Shown here one piece after another: positions 8,471-16,549 of a stretch of DNA of 64,000 nucleotides; positions within the stretch are counted from its first letter, which is position 1, and the number at the start of each line of letters is the position of its first letter. The stretch comes from Nesterenkonia lacusekhoensis (GTDB taxonomy: Bacteria > Actinomycetota > Actinomycetes > Actinomycetales > Micrococcaceae), in the NCBI RefSeq assembly GCF_017876395.1, contig NZ_JAGINX010000001.1, forward strand, positions 1,550,001-1,614,000, given 5' to 3'. The notes beneath the pieces are model-generated. The model ran no database searches. It saw only the letters and a list, made by a program, of their open reading frames with translations, and was not told where the DNA came from. A program made the position numbers and the translations under genes.

Positions 8471-8863
8471 TCAGACCTGGGCGCCGTCGCCGCCTCCGCT
8501 GCGGTGACGGGGCATCTGCAGGAAGAGGATGACCAGCCCGAGGAGCACGACGCCGATCAGCGCCGGGACCGTCCAGCTCGGGGCGCTGATCGGCAGGAAG
8601 GGAACCACCACCAGGGCCAGGATGCCCAGCAGCGACAGCAGAGCGCCCAGGGCCACCCCTGGCTTGGCGCCGGCCAGCGGGTTGCCCGGGTTGGGCGGAG
8701 TGAAGTCGTCGAGGTCGCCGTCCTTCACGGTGTAGTCCCGCGGTCCGCGGGGTGCAGGACCCCCGGGGCGGCGGTTTCCGGGCTGATCGCTCTCCATCCG
8801 GTAGCTCCTCACCGGGCGGCTCCGCGGGGAAGGTCCCTGTCCGTCATCGCGCTTCTTGCTCAT
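8471..8863 (-). CDS. Small two-helix membrane protein of unknown function
   Basis: This 130-residue protein has a charged, proline-rich N-terminus (MSKKRDDGQGPSPRSRPV) and two membrane helices near the C-terminus (ALGALLSLLGILALVVVPFL and VPALIGVVLLGLVILFLQM). The motif DLDDFTPPNPGNPLAG lies just before the first helix. The ATG at 8863 has GGAG at 7-nt spacing and overlaps the end of the esterase gene by 20 nt, so the two are probably cotranscribed. I recognise no family with certainty; similar small proteins occur in related actinobacteria. No enzymatic residues are apparent. Confidence 0.75.
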   Translation of the reverse strand: MSKKRDDGQGPSPRSRPVRSYRMESDQPGNRRPGGPAPRGPRDYTVKDGDLDDFTPPNPGNPLAGAKPGVALGALLSLLGILALVVVPFLPISAPSWTVPALIGVVLLGLVILFLQMPRHRSGGGDGAQV

Positions 8864-9554
8864 CGAGGAACTCCAGTGTTGTCCGAGTGATGATGTCGGC
8901 GTCGTGGTCCAGGGTCGCCACGTGCAGGCTGTTGTGCAGCGGTACGGTGCGCAACTGTCCCGGACGCAGACTTTTCTCCAGGGTAGCGGCTGAGGAGGGT
9001 GGGAGGATATTGTCCCGCGCAGATCGCAGCAGCAGCACCGGGGCCCGCACCTCGGCGAGCTCCCCGCGGACCTCGCGGAACATCCGGTCCAGCCCGACGA
9101 CGGCGCGCAGCGGGGTGACCGGATAGGCCTCCTCCTGTACACCCGGCCGAGCGATGTCCCCGGCGATCGAGGGGACGCTGCGGCGCAGCCGACCCAGGAC
9201 TGAGGCACCCAGTCCGGTGAAGGGCTTCAGCCGCAGACCCGGATTGATGGTCACCACGGCGAGGACACGGCGCCTGGCCGCGACGTGCAGGGCCAGCGCC
9301 CCGCCCATGGAGAGGCCGACCACAGCCACCTGGCTGCAGCGGGCGGCCAGACGATCGTAGGCGGCCACGGCGGCGCGCATGATGTCCTGGTGCGGGGTCT
9401 GCGCCAGGTCCTGCCACGAGGTGCCGTGACCGGGCAGCAGCGGCAGCTCCACACGGTAGCCGGCAGCCTCGAGAGCCTCGGCCACCGGGCGCATGCTCGC
9501 CGTGGTGGAGGTGAAGCCGTGGAAGACGGCGACGCCGACATGAGCGTTTCCCAT
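8844..9554 (-). CDS. Alpha/beta-hydrolase, carboxylesterase-like
   Basis: This 236-residue alpha/beta-hydrolase shows the HGFTST oxyanion region at the N-terminus, the nucleophile elbow GLSMGG, an acidic residue in LLRSARDNILPP and a histidine in HNSLHVATLDHD. This is the usual Ser-Asp-His triad of short monoglyceride lipase or carboxylesterase proteins. The ATG at 9554 lies 6 nt downstream of TAAGAT (9561-9566), which implies a leaderless transcript. It is divergent from the PlsC acyltransferase, with opposing -10 elements only 7 bp apart. The substrate is unknown; a lipid-ester substrate would suit the neighbourhood. Confidence 0.88.
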   Translation of the reverse strand: MGNAHVGVAVFHGFTSTTASMRPVAEALEAAGYRVELPLLPGHGTSWQDLAQTPHQDIMRAAVAAYDRLAARCSQVAVVGLSMGGALALHVAARRRVLAVVTINPGLRLKPFTGLGASVLGRLRRSVPSIAGDIARPGVQEEAYPVTPLRAVVGLDRMFREVRGELAEVRAPVLLLRSARDNILPPSSAATLEKSLRPGQLRTVPLHNSLHVATLDHDADIITRTTLEFLDEQEAR

Positions 9555-9560
9555 GTGTTC

Positions 9561-9579
9561 ATCTTAGAGGCTTTAGAGT
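9561..9579. promoter_or_regulatory. Back-to-back -10 elements of the esterase and PlsC genes
   Basis: TAAGAT on the minus strand (9561-9566) stands 6 nt from the esterase ATG. TAGAGT on the plus strand (9574-9579) stands 7 nt from the acyltransferase GTG at 9587. Each promoter's -35 position must lie inside the other gene's first codons, so the two are expected to compete for polymerase. Confidence 0.6.
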
Positions 9580-9586
9580 AGTGCGC

Positions 9587-10288
9587 GTGTCGTTCTACTA
9601 CGTGGCCAAGACCTTTGCCGTCGCCCCTCTGGTCAACACCGCTTTCCGCCCCTGGGTCAAGGGGCTCGACAACGTCCCCACCGAAGGCCCAGCGATCCTG
9701 ACCTCGAACCACCTCTCCTTCTCCGACTCAGTCTTCCTCCCGGTGAAGGTGCCGCGCCCGGTCCGCTTCCTGGCCAAGAAGGACTACTTCGTGAAGAAGG
9801 GCCCCTGGGGCTGGACGCAGAAGAAGTTCTTCGAGGCCAGCGGACAGATCCCCATGGACCGCTCCGGAGGCCAGGCCAGTCAGAGCGCTCTCTCGGCGGC
9901 CGAAGCGGCGCTGCGCGACGGCGCACTGCTGGGCATCTACCCGGAAGGGACCCGCTCCCCCGACGGCCGCCTCTACCGCGGCAAGCTCGGGGTCGCCCGT
10001 CTGGCGCTGAACACCAGAGTGCCGGTGATCCCCGTGGCGATGATCGGCACGGAGAAGGTCCAGCCCATCGGCAAGAAGGTCCCCAACCTGCGCCGGGTGG
10101 GCATGATCATCGGGGAACCCCTCCACTTCGACGCCTACTACGACAACACCACCGATCGCTTTGCCCAGCGCGCCGTCACCGACGAGATCATGTATCAGAT
10201 CATGCGGCTCTCCGGGCAGGAGTACGTGGATCTCTACGCCGCGGACGTGAAGCGCAAGCTCGAGCAGGAGAAGAAGGCCGGAAGCTAG
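9587..10288 (+). CDS. 1-acyl-sn-glycerol-3-phosphate acyltransferase (PlsC family)
   Basis: This 233-residue lysophospholipid acyltransferase contains the catalytic HX4D motif in SNHLSFSD, the substrate-binding YPEGTRSPDG, and a PVIPVAMIGTEKV block. It would acylate lysophosphatidic acid to phosphatidic acid at the inner membrane face. I prefer GTG 9587 over the in-frame GTG 9581 because TAGAGT ends 7 nt before 9587 but only 1 nt before 9581. The corresponding mycobacterial locus (Rv2182c) also carries such an acyltransferase. Its TAG stop shares the palindrome CTAG with the convergent hrpA stop. Confidence 0.92.
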   Translation: MSFYYVAKTFAVAPLVNTAFRPWVKGLDNVPTEGPAILTSNHLSFSDSVFLPVKVPRPVRFLAKKDYFVKKGPWGWTQKKFFEASGQIPMDRSGGQASQSALSAAEAALRDGALLGIYPEGTRSPDGRLYRGKLGVARLALNTRVPVIPVAMIGTEKVQPIGKKVPNLRRVGMIIGEPLHFDAYYDNTTDRFAQRAVTDEIMYQIMRLSGQEYVDLYAADVKRKLEQEKKAGS

Positions 10289-13200
10289 CGTGTCGTCTGC
10301 TTGATGGCCCTGCGCACCCGTTTGGCACTCACCGTCTGAGCCGTCCCCAGCTGCTGGGCGAAGAGGTTGACCCGCAGCTCCTCGATCATCCACTTCACCG
10401 CGCGCAGCTGCTCCGGAACCGCCAGCTGCGGCGGAACAGCCTCCACCGCGGCGTCGTACTCATCCTCCAGCTGTTGGACCTGCTGCATATCCGTGGTGTC
10501 CTTGGCCACGGCCTGTCCGTCCTGGAGACGTTCCAGCCGAATCTGGGCCGCCCGCAGATAGCGCGGCATATGCCGCAGCTGCTGGTACCCGGTGGCGGTC
10601 ACGAACCCTGGGTAGACCAGCTGATCGAGCTGCGCCGTCATATCCTCCACCGCAGGGCGCAGAGCCGCTGAGCGCACGCTCGCCAGCTGCGAGCGCAGTT
10701 CGGCCGCGGCCGTCAGCGACTGGGCGATCAGATCTGTCAGTGTCAGCACCGTCTCGATCAGGTCAGCGCGGGCGCTGCGGGCGATCCGGTCGAACTCCTC
10801 GGCGGTGAACGGAAGCTCCGCGGCGGAACCGAGTTCCCCGGGGACCAGGTGCTCCAGCGCAGCCGTGGTGGCATCGGCGACGATCTCCTCCACCTGGGAG
10901 AACTGGCCGAAGGCCATACGCTCCCGATTGCTGAGGTGATCGACCACATAGCGCTGCGGCGAGGGCAGCACGGCCCGCAGCAGGGCGACCACCCCACTGC
11001 GGTGCACCCGCGCCTGTTCCACAGCCGAATCCTGCACCGCGCAGCGCACACCCGCGCCGTCGGGCACCAAGGCCGGAAATCCGGTGACCTCCCGCCCGGC
11101 CACCGCTGCGGTGACCTCTCGCGGGATGTTCCCGAAGGTCCAAGAGGTCTGCTCGCGGGCCTGGGACACCGCGGCGGGCTGGTCGGTGATGGCCGCCTGC
11201 CCGGTGCCGTGTGCCGGTGTCGAGGCGGGGGCCGGCCTCGTGGTCTGCTGGCCGCTGGTGGCGCGGCTGATCGCGGCACGGCTCTCCGAGGAGAAGCGGA
11301 CCTGCAGCTCTTCCAGGTCGGTCCCGGAGTCCAGCACCCGCCCCTTCTCGCTGATCACTGCGAAGGTGAAGCGCAGATGATCCGGCAGAGCCGAGACGTC
11401 GAAGACCGCGGGGTCGACCACGTGGCCGCGCAACCGCTGCAGAACTGCGGCCAGGGCAGGCTCAAGCGGGTCGACCCCCGGCTGGTAGTCGGCCTCGAGC
11501 CGCTCCAGAGCCTGGGCGGCCACGTCCGGGGCGGGGACGAAGTTCTTCCGCACCGACTTGGGCATCGAACGGATCAGATGGGTGATCAGCTCGGCGCGCA
11601 GCCCGGGGATCAGCCAGGAGAACCGGTGGGGCTGGAGCTGATTCAGGAAGAGCACCGGAACTCGGACGGTGATGCCGTCGGAACCGGTGCTGCCGGCCGT
11701 ATAGCGGCTGGGATTGAACTCGTAGCGCAGCTCGAGGGCCAGACCGTCATGGTCGAAATGCTCTGGGAAGGCCTCGACGTCGACCTCCTCGGCCGAGTCG
11801 GCCAGCAGGTGCTCCTCACCCAGGTCCAACAGCTCCGGAGTCTCATGACGCTGCTTCTTCCACCACGTGTCGAAATGGCGCTGGGAGACGATCTTGGCCG
11901 GCAGGCGCTCGTCGAAGAAGGCGAAGAGCTCCTCGTCCGAGGCGCGCAGGTCCTTGCGGCGGGTGCGGTTCTCCAGCTCCTCGATCTCTTGGAAGCGCTC
12001 TCGGTTGCGGCGGTCGAAGTGGTGCCGGGTGTTCCAGTCACCTTCGATCAGAGCGCGCTGGATGAACAGCTCGCGGCTGTAGACCGGATCCACCTTCGCG
12101 TAGAGCACCTGACGGTCCGCGATCACCGGCACGCCGAAGAGCGTCACCTTCTGCGTGGCCACCACGGCGCCCTTGCGAGAGCTCCAGCGAGGCTCCGAGT
12201 AGGAGGTCTTGGTCAGATGCGGAGCGAGCTCCTCGACCCAGGCGGGATCCACCCTGGCCACTGTGCGGGCCCAGAGCCGCGAGGTCTCCACCAGTTCGGC
12301 GGCCATGACCCAATCGTGGTTCTTCTTGAACAGTCCCGAGCCGGGGAAGACGGCGAACCGGGTTCCGCGCGCTCCCTGGTAATCGCGGTTCTTGGGCGAA
12401 TACAGACCGATGTGGCTGAGCAGCCCGGACAGCAGCGACTGGTGGACGGCGTCGCTGCTGGTGGCGGGATTCTTCGCCAGAGACGAGGCCCGCCGCCCAC
12501 TGGGCAGCTCCCCCAGGTCGGCGTCGCGGGCGATCTCAGCCAGCTGCACGACCAGGTCCTGCCATTCGCGGACCCGCAGATAGTTCAGATACTCGCGGCG
12601 ACACAGCTTGCGGAACTGATTGCCGGAGAGCTCCTCCTGCTTCTGCTGCAGATATCGCCACAGGTTCAGCAGCGCAGAGAAGTCACTGGTGTCATCGGCG
12701 AAACGGCGGTGCAGCTCATCGGCCTGCGCCCGCTCCGCTCCGCCGTCCCCGCCGGCCCCGGGGCGTTCCCGCGGATCCTGGATGGACAGGGCCGCCACCA
12801 GCACGGTGACCTCCTCCAGGCAGCCGCGCCGACCAGCCTCGACCATCATGCGCCCCAGCCTCGGGTCCACGGGCAGCCGCGAGAGCAGCCGCCCGGTGGT
12901 GGTGACCGTTCCGGACCTCTCCAAGGCTCCCAGCTCGGTGAGCAGGCGGACGGCGTCGTTGACCGCCTTGGAGTCCGGTTTCTGGACGAAGGGGAACTCC
13001 AGCAGCTCCTCCGGCGTGCGGGTGATGCCCATCGAGGACATCTGCAGCAGCACGCTGGCCAACGAAGTGCGCAGGATCTCCGGATCGGTGAACTCCGGAC
13101 GGGAATCGAAGTCCTCCTCCGAATAGAGCCGGATCGCCACACCCGGCGAGGTCCGTCCGGCGCGGCCGGAACGCTGGTTCGCCGAGGCCTGAGAGATCGG

Positions 13201-14328
13201 CTCGATGGGCAGCCGCTGGACCTTCGTGCGGGTGGAGTACCGGGAGATCCGGGCCGTTCCGGTGTCGATCACGTAGGTGATCCCCGGTACGGTCAACGAG
13301 GTCTCAGCCACATTGGTGGCCAGCACGATCCGGCGCCGGCCCGAGGGGCTGAAGACCCGCTTCTGCTCCTGCATGGACAGCCGGCCGAAGAGCGGCAGGA
13401 TCTCGGTGCCGGCCAGGCGGCGGTCCCTGCTGACCACGTCACTGAGGTGATCGGCGGCGTCGCGGATCTCCCGCTCACCGGGGAAGAAGATCAGGATGTC
13501 GCCAGATCCCTGACCTGCGGTCGGCTCCTCGGCCAGCTCCTGGACCGCCTCGGCGATGCCGTCGAGCAGGTCCTTCTCCTCCTCCTCGTGAGCGGGATCC
13601 TGGGCCTGACCGAACTCGTCCTCAGGGTCTGCAGCCTCAGCCTCCGGCCGCAGAGGCCTGTACCGGATCTCCACGGGGAAGGTGCGTCCGGAGACTTCGA
13701 TGATCGGAGTGTCGTCGGGAAGCTCCTCGGAGCCCTCCGGAAGCTCCTGGCGGGTGAAGTGACGGGCGAATCGCTCCGGGTCGATGGTCGCGGAGGTGAT
13801 CACCACCTTCAGGTCCGGCCGCTTCGGCAGGATGCGGCGCAGATAGCCGAGGATGACGTCGATGTTCAGGCTGCGCTCGTGGGCCTCATCGATGATGATC
13901 GCCGCGTAGCGCTTCAGCAGCGGGTCCCGCTGGATCTCAGCCAGCAGGATGCCGTCGGTCATCAGCTTCACCGCTGTGTTCTTCGACACTTCTGAGGTGA
14001 AGCGGACCTGATAGCCGATGTCCTCGCCGATGGAGGTGCCCAGCTCCTCGGCCAGACGCTCGGCCACCGTCCGGGCCGCCAGCCGGCGGGGCTGGGTGTG
14101 ACCGATGAGGCCGCCCTGGTGGATGCCCAGCTCCAGCAGCATCTTGGGCAGCTGGGTGGTCTTGCCGGAGCCGGTCTCACCGGCGACGACGACCACCTGG
14201 TGCTCCCTCAGGGCGTCCAGGATGGTCTCCCGCTCACCGGTGACCGGAAGACGCTCCGGGTAGTTCAAGGTGGCGGCGGAATATTCGGCTCTGCTCCGGG
14301 CAGTCTGCTGCGGGGCGGTCTCAGGCAT
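10285..14328 (-). CDS. hrpA: ATP-dependent RNA helicase HrpA (DEAH box)
   Basis: This 1347-residue protein matches full-length HrpA. It carries Walker A GETGSGKT (residues 50-57), the DEAH box IIIDEAHERS near residue 147, motif III SAT, the RecA2 motifs TNVAETSLT and QRSGRAGR, then winged-helix/OB-type domains and the long HrpA-specific C-terminal region. It unwinds RNA and in E. coli HrpA acts on stalled or collided ribosomes. A TAGACT -10 candidate lies 9 nt before the ATG, implying a leader of at most a few nucleotides. A very long open frame antisense to it is a codon-bias shadow. Confidence 0.95.
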   Translation of the reverse strand: MPETAPQQTARSRAEYSAATLNYPERLPVTGERETILDALREHQVVVVAGETGSGKTTQLPKMLLELGIHQGGLIGHTQPRRLAARTVAERLAEELGTSIGEDIGYQVRFTSEVSKNTAVKLMTDGILLAEIQRDPLLKRYAAIIIDEAHERSLNIDVILGYLRRILPKRPDLKVVITSATIDPERFARHFTRQELPEGSEELPDDTPIIEVSGRTFPVEIRYRPLRPEAEAADPEDEFGQAQDPAHEEEEKDLLDGIAEAVQELAEEPTAGQGSGDILIFFPGEREIRDAADHLSDVVSRDRRLAGTEILPLFGRLSMQEQKRVFSPSGRRRIVLATNVAETSLTVPGITYVIDTGTARISRYSTRTKVQRLPIEPISQASANQRSGRAGRTSPGVAIRLYSEEDFDSRPEFTDPEILRTSLASVLLQMSSMGITRTPEELLEFPFVQKPDSKAVNDAVRLLTELGALERSGTVTTTGRLLSRLPVDPRLGRMMVEAGRRGCLEEVTVLVAALSIQDPRERPGAGGDGGAERAQADELHRRFADDTSDFSALLNLWRYLQQKQEELSGNQFRKLCRREYLNYLRVREWQDLVVQLAEIARDADLGELPSGRRASSLAKNPATSSDAVHQSLLSGLLSHIGLYSPKNRDYQGARGTRFAVFPGSGLFKKNHDWVMAAELVETSRLWARTVARVDPAWVEELAPHLTKTSYSEPRWSSRKGAVVATQKVTLFGVPVIADRQVLYAKVDPVYSRELFIQRALIEGDWNTRHHFDRRNRERFQEIEELENRTRRKDLRASDEELFAFFDERLPAKIVSQRHFDTWWKKQRHETPELLDLGEEHLLADSAEEVDVEAFPEHFDHDGLALELRYEFNPSRYTAGSTGSDGITVRVPVLFLNQLQPHRFSWLIPGLRAELITHLIRSMPKSVRKNFVPAPDVAAQALERLEADYQPGVDPLEPALAAVLQRLRGHVVDPAVFDVSALPDHLRFTFAVISEKGRVLDSGTDLEELQVRFSSESRAAISRATSGQQTTRPAPASTPAHGTGQAAITDQPAAVSQAREQTSWTFGNIPREVTAAVAGREVTGFPALVPDGAGVRCAVQDSAVEQARVHRSGVVALLRAVLPSPQRYVVDHLSNRERMAFGQFSQVEEIVADATTAALEHLVPGELGSAAELPFTAEEFDRIARSARADLIETVLTLTDLIAQSLTAAAELRSQLASVRSAALRPAVEDMTAQLDQLVYPGFVTATGYQQLRHMPRYLRAAQIRLERLQDGQAVAKDTTDMQQVQQLEDEYDAAVEAVPPQLAVPEQLRAVKWMIEELRVNLFAQQLGTAQTVSAKRVRRAIKQTTR

Positions 14329-14337
14329 AACTGTACG

Positions 14338-14343
14338 AGTCTA
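14338..14343 (-). promoter_or_regulatory. -10 element of hrpA
   Basis: TAGACT on the minus strand ends 9 nt before the hrpA ATG. A start site 6-7 nt downstream would leave only about 2-3 nt of leader. Confidence 0.4.
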
Positions 14344-14526
14344 CAACCCCGAGATTCCGGGGGTTCTGAGCTCCCGTGACTCTCGATTATGCATTGGAGG
14401 AATTCTTGGGCTAGAGTAGTTCTCGCTGTTCGGCGCTGAAGCCGGGATCAGGGGCCCTCCTCGCAGAGGGATAACGAGACCGGAAAGCGTCGTTCAGAGC
14501 AGGGAAGTCCGAGGATTTCCCGTCTT

Positions 14527-14610
14527 GCGCGAGTGGCGGAATAGGTAGACGCGCTGGCTTCAGGTGCCAGTGCCTTCACGGGCGTGGGGGTTCAAGTCCC
14601 CCCTCGCGCA
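14527..14610 (+). tRNA. tRNA-Leu (anticodon CAG)
   Basis: The acceptor stem GCGCGAG (14527-14533) pairs with CTCGCGC (14603-14609), followed by discriminator A. The anticodon stem CTGGC/GCCAG encloses the loop TTCAGGT with CAG at 14561-14563. A long variable arm and a GGTTCAAGTCC T-arm fit class II tRNA-Leu. CCA is not encoded. A possible promoter lies about 115 bp upstream (TTGGAG near 14395, TAGAGT near 14413). The region between it and the tRNA (about 14419-14526) has short hairpins but no gene I can recognise. Confidence 0.95.
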
Positions 14611-14618
14611 CAACAGGG

Positions 14619-14654
14619 CGAAGGGCCCCGGACCGAGAGGTTCGGGGCCCTTCG
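14619..14654 (+). terminator. Terminator of tRNA-Leu
   Basis: CGAAGGGCCCCG (14619-14630) pairs with CGGGGCCCTTCG (14643-14654) across a 12-nt loop. It starts 9 nt after the tRNA. Confidence 0.75.
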
Positions 14655-14671
14655 TGTATGCGCAGACGAAA

Positions 14672-14740
14672 GGATCGCCCCGGGCTTATCCCGAGAATCG
14701 GCCGAGAAGGCCAGATCTCAGGACAAGCCCGGGGCGATCC
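14672..14740. terminator. 16-bp inverted repeat with 37-nt loop, downstream of the HIT gene
   Basis: GGATCGCCCCGGGCTT (14672-14687) and AAGCCCGGGGCGATCC (14725-14740) are perfectly complementary. The loop has its own smaller pairing (GGCC at 14700-14703 with GGCC at 14709-14712), so a long compound hairpin can form. It begins 7 bp past the HIT stop codon and faces the tRNA terminator, so it probably ends HIT transcription. Confidence 0.6.
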
Positions 14741-14746
14741 GATCAG

Positions 14747-15181
14747 TCAGGACGCTTCCTCCGGAATGTGCGCGGTCTCCCCCATCAGCCGCAGCGCCAC
14801 ACGCAGCTTCTCCGCGGCCTCATCCATCTGCGCCGGATCGGGGTCCTCGATGGTGTTGGAGAAGTCATGGTCCTCCATGGAGTTCGAGGGCCAGACATGC
14901 AGGTGCAGGTGCGGGACTTCGAAGCCGGCGATGGTCAGCCCGGCACGCTGGGAGCCGAAGGCCTCCACCTGAGCAGTGCCGATGCGCTGGGCGACGGTGG
15001 TCAGGTGGGTGACCAGGTCCGCGTCGGCGTCGGTCCACCGGTCGATCTCCTGACGCGGCACCACCAGAGTGTGACCATAGGCCAGCGGCGCGATGGAGAG
15101 GAAGGCCACGCACCGCTGGTCCTGCCAGATGAAGCGACCGGGCAGTTCGCCGTCGATGATCTTGGTGAAGACTGTGCTCAT
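14747..15181 (-). CDS. HIT family nucleotide hydrolase
   Basis: This 144-residue histidine-triad protein has the hallmark HLHLHVWP (HxHxH) near residue 97 and the N-terminal FTKIIDGELPGRFIWQD typical of Hint/HinT-type HIT proteins. Members hydrolyse AMP-lysine or adenylated intermediates and diadenosine polyphosphates; the physiological substrate here is unknown. TACAGT lies 6 nt before the ATG, so the message should be leaderless. It is divergent from the Zur-like regulator. Confidence 0.9.
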   Translation of the reverse strand: MSTVFTKIIDGELPGRFIWQDQRCVAFLSIAPLAYGHTLVVPRQEIDRWTDADADLVTHLTTVAQRIGTAQVEAFGSQRAGLTIAGFEVPHLHLHVWPSNSMEDHDFSNTIEDPDPAQMDEAAEKLRVALRLMGETAHIPEEAS

Positions 15182-15187
15182 AGTTCC

Positions 15188-15208
15188 ACTGTATCCGCCT
15201 GCTACCCT
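15188..15208. promoter_or_regulatory. Divergent -10 elements of the HIT gene and zur
   Basis: TACAGT on the minus strand (15188-15193) ends 6 nt from the HIT ATG. TACCCT on the plus strand (15203-15208) ends 9 nt from the zur ATG. The two elements are 9 bp apart. Confidence 0.5.
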
Positions 15209-15217
15209 GTGACAAGC

Positions 15218-15649
15218 ATGAGTACCGACGCCTCACCCTCCCCTGCCGCGGGCGCACCGCGGGGCCGATCCACGCGCCAGAAGCGTGCCGTCTGGGCTGC
15301 GCTGAACTCCCTGGAGGACTTCGTCAGCGCCCAGGACCTCCACCGCATCCTGGACCAGCGCGGGGAGAAGGTCTCGCTCGCCACGGTGTACCGGGTGCTG
15401 CAGGCCCACCAGGAGGAAGGCCTGCTGGATGTGCTCCGGCCCGACGACGGCGAGGCCATCTACCGGCTGTGCGAGCGCGAGGAGCACCACCATCACTTGG
15501 TCTGCCGCAGCTGCGGACTGACGGTGGAGTTCGAAGCCCCGGACATCGAGAGCTGGGCCGGCGAGCTGGCCGACCGGAACGGGTTCACCGACGCCCGGCA
15601 CACACTGGAGATCTTCGGCTACTGCGCCAGATGCTCAGCTGCCGACTGA
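15218..15649 (+). CDS. zur: Fur-family metalloregulator, probable zinc uptake regulator Zur
   Basis: This 143-residue Fur-family repressor has a winged-helix DNA-binding half (STRQKRAVWAALNSLEDFVS, LATVYRVLQAH) and a dimerisation half with the metal site HHHHLVCRSCG and a terminal CARC pair, giving the CxxC/CxxC structural zinc site. The start is ATG 15218; the frame stays open upstream, but a TACCCT -10 lies 9 nt before this ATG. Assignment as Zur rather than Fur or PerR rests on convergence with the znu-type operon and a Zur-box-like site in front of znuA. When zinc-loaded it should repress uptake genes. Confidence 0.85.
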   Translation: MSTDASPSPAAGAPRGRSTRQKRAVWAALNSLEDFVSAQDLHRILDQRGEKVSLATVYRVLQAHQEEGLLDVLRPDDGEAIYRLCEREEHHHHLVCRSCGLTVEFEAPDIESWAGELADRNGFTDARHTLEIFGYCARCSAAD

Positions 15650-15651
15650 CT

Positions 15652-15676
15652 GCCCAGCAGATCACGCCTGCTGGGC
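15652..15676. terminator. Bidirectional hairpin between zur and znuB
   Basis: GCCCAGCAG (15652-15660) and CTGCTGGGC (15668-15676) form a perfect 9-bp stem with a 7-nt loop that contains the znuB stop codon. It lies 2 bp past the zur stop. Confidence 0.6.
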
Positions 15677-16549
15677 TGAGCGTGCCATCACTTCGGCGAC
15701 CTGGTGCTGACGCCGGATCCTGCGTCCACGGCCCACCCCGAGGCAGACCAGGTAGATCAGGAAGCTGATCGTGGTGATGTACGGGCTGATCGGCACCGTT
15801 CCCATCAGGGCCAGCATGATCCCGCCCACGGCTGAGACCAGGGCGAAGGCCATGGAGAAGAGCACCACAGAGAGCGGGCGCACGGCGATCTTCAGCGCCG
15901 CCGCCGAGGGCACGACCAACAGGGAGAGCACCAGCAGGGCGCCGACGACCTGCACCGACATCGCCACTGCTGAGCCCAGCAGCACCATGAAGATGATCGA
16001 GAGCGCGCTGACGTGGACCCCGCGGGCGGCGGCGAGCTGGGGATCCACCGAAGCGAACATCAGCGGGCGCCAGATCACGATCAGCACAGCAGTGATGATC
16101 ACCGCGCCGGTGACCAGCGTCTGAGTCTGCATATCGTCCACACCGACGATCTGCCCGGTCAGCAGGCCGAACTGGTTGGACGAACGTCCCTGATAGAGGT
16201 GCAGGAAGAGGATGCCCAGTCCCATGCCGAAGGGCATGAGCACACCGGTGACCGCAGAGGTGTCACGGTCCTTCAGACTGAGCACCCCGATCAGCAGGGC
16301 GGCCACCACTGCGCCCACGGCAGAGCCGGCGACGACGTCGACCCCGGCCAGCAGCGCCAGGGCGGCCCCTGCGAAGCTGATCTCCGCGATGCCGTGGACC
16401 ACCAGAGCGGTGCGCCGCAGCATGATGAAGATGCCGATGAGCCCGCCCATCAGACCGAGCACCCCGGCGGTGATGACTGAGTTCTGGACCAGCTGGAAGA
16501 GATCCCAGTAGCCGTCGGTGTTGAAGGATGAGGTGATGCGCTCGATCAC
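15662..16549 (-). CDS. znuB: Metal (zinc-type) ABC transporter permease
   Basis: This 295-residue ABC-3 family permease (ZnuB/TroC class) has about eight hydrophobic segments. The GTG start overlaps the ATPase stop as GTGA, showing translational coupling. It forms the inner-membrane channel of the importer with the ATPase and the lipoprotein encoded upstream. The three genes form an operon in the order binding protein, ATPase, permease. Zinc specificity is inferred from the neighbouring Zur and the His-rich binding protein. Confidence 0.9.
   Translation of the reverse strand: MIERITSSFNTDGYWDLFQLVQNSVITAGVLGLMGGLIGIFIMLRRTALVVHGIAEISFAGAALALLAGVDVVAGSAVGAVVAALLIGVLSLKDRDTSAVTGVLMPFGMGLGILFLHLYQGRSSNQFGLLTGQIVGVDDMQTQTLVTGAVIITAVLIVIWRPLMFASVDPQLAAARGVHVSALSIIFMVLLGSAVAMSVQVVGALLVLSLLVVPSAAALKIAVRPLSVVLFSMAFALVSAVGGIMLALMGTVPISPYITTISFLIYLVCLGVGRGRRIRRQHQVAEVMARSAQQA

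Noticed and set aside
6329-8890. Very long open frame (853 codons) antisense to the acyl-CoA synthetase
   Set aside because: It has no recognisable motif and mirrors a strongly GC3-biased gene; this is a codon-bias shadow. The same holds for 10849-13995 (antisense to hrpA), 22758-26288 (antisense to kgd) and 49052-50839 (antisense to the FtsK-like gene).
14419-14526. Possible signal recognition particle or other small RNA between hrpA and tRNA-Leu
   Set aside because: Short hairpins exist but the conserved GGAAGGAAGCAG-type SRP motif is absent and there is no separate terminator, so it is treated as tRNA leader or spacer.
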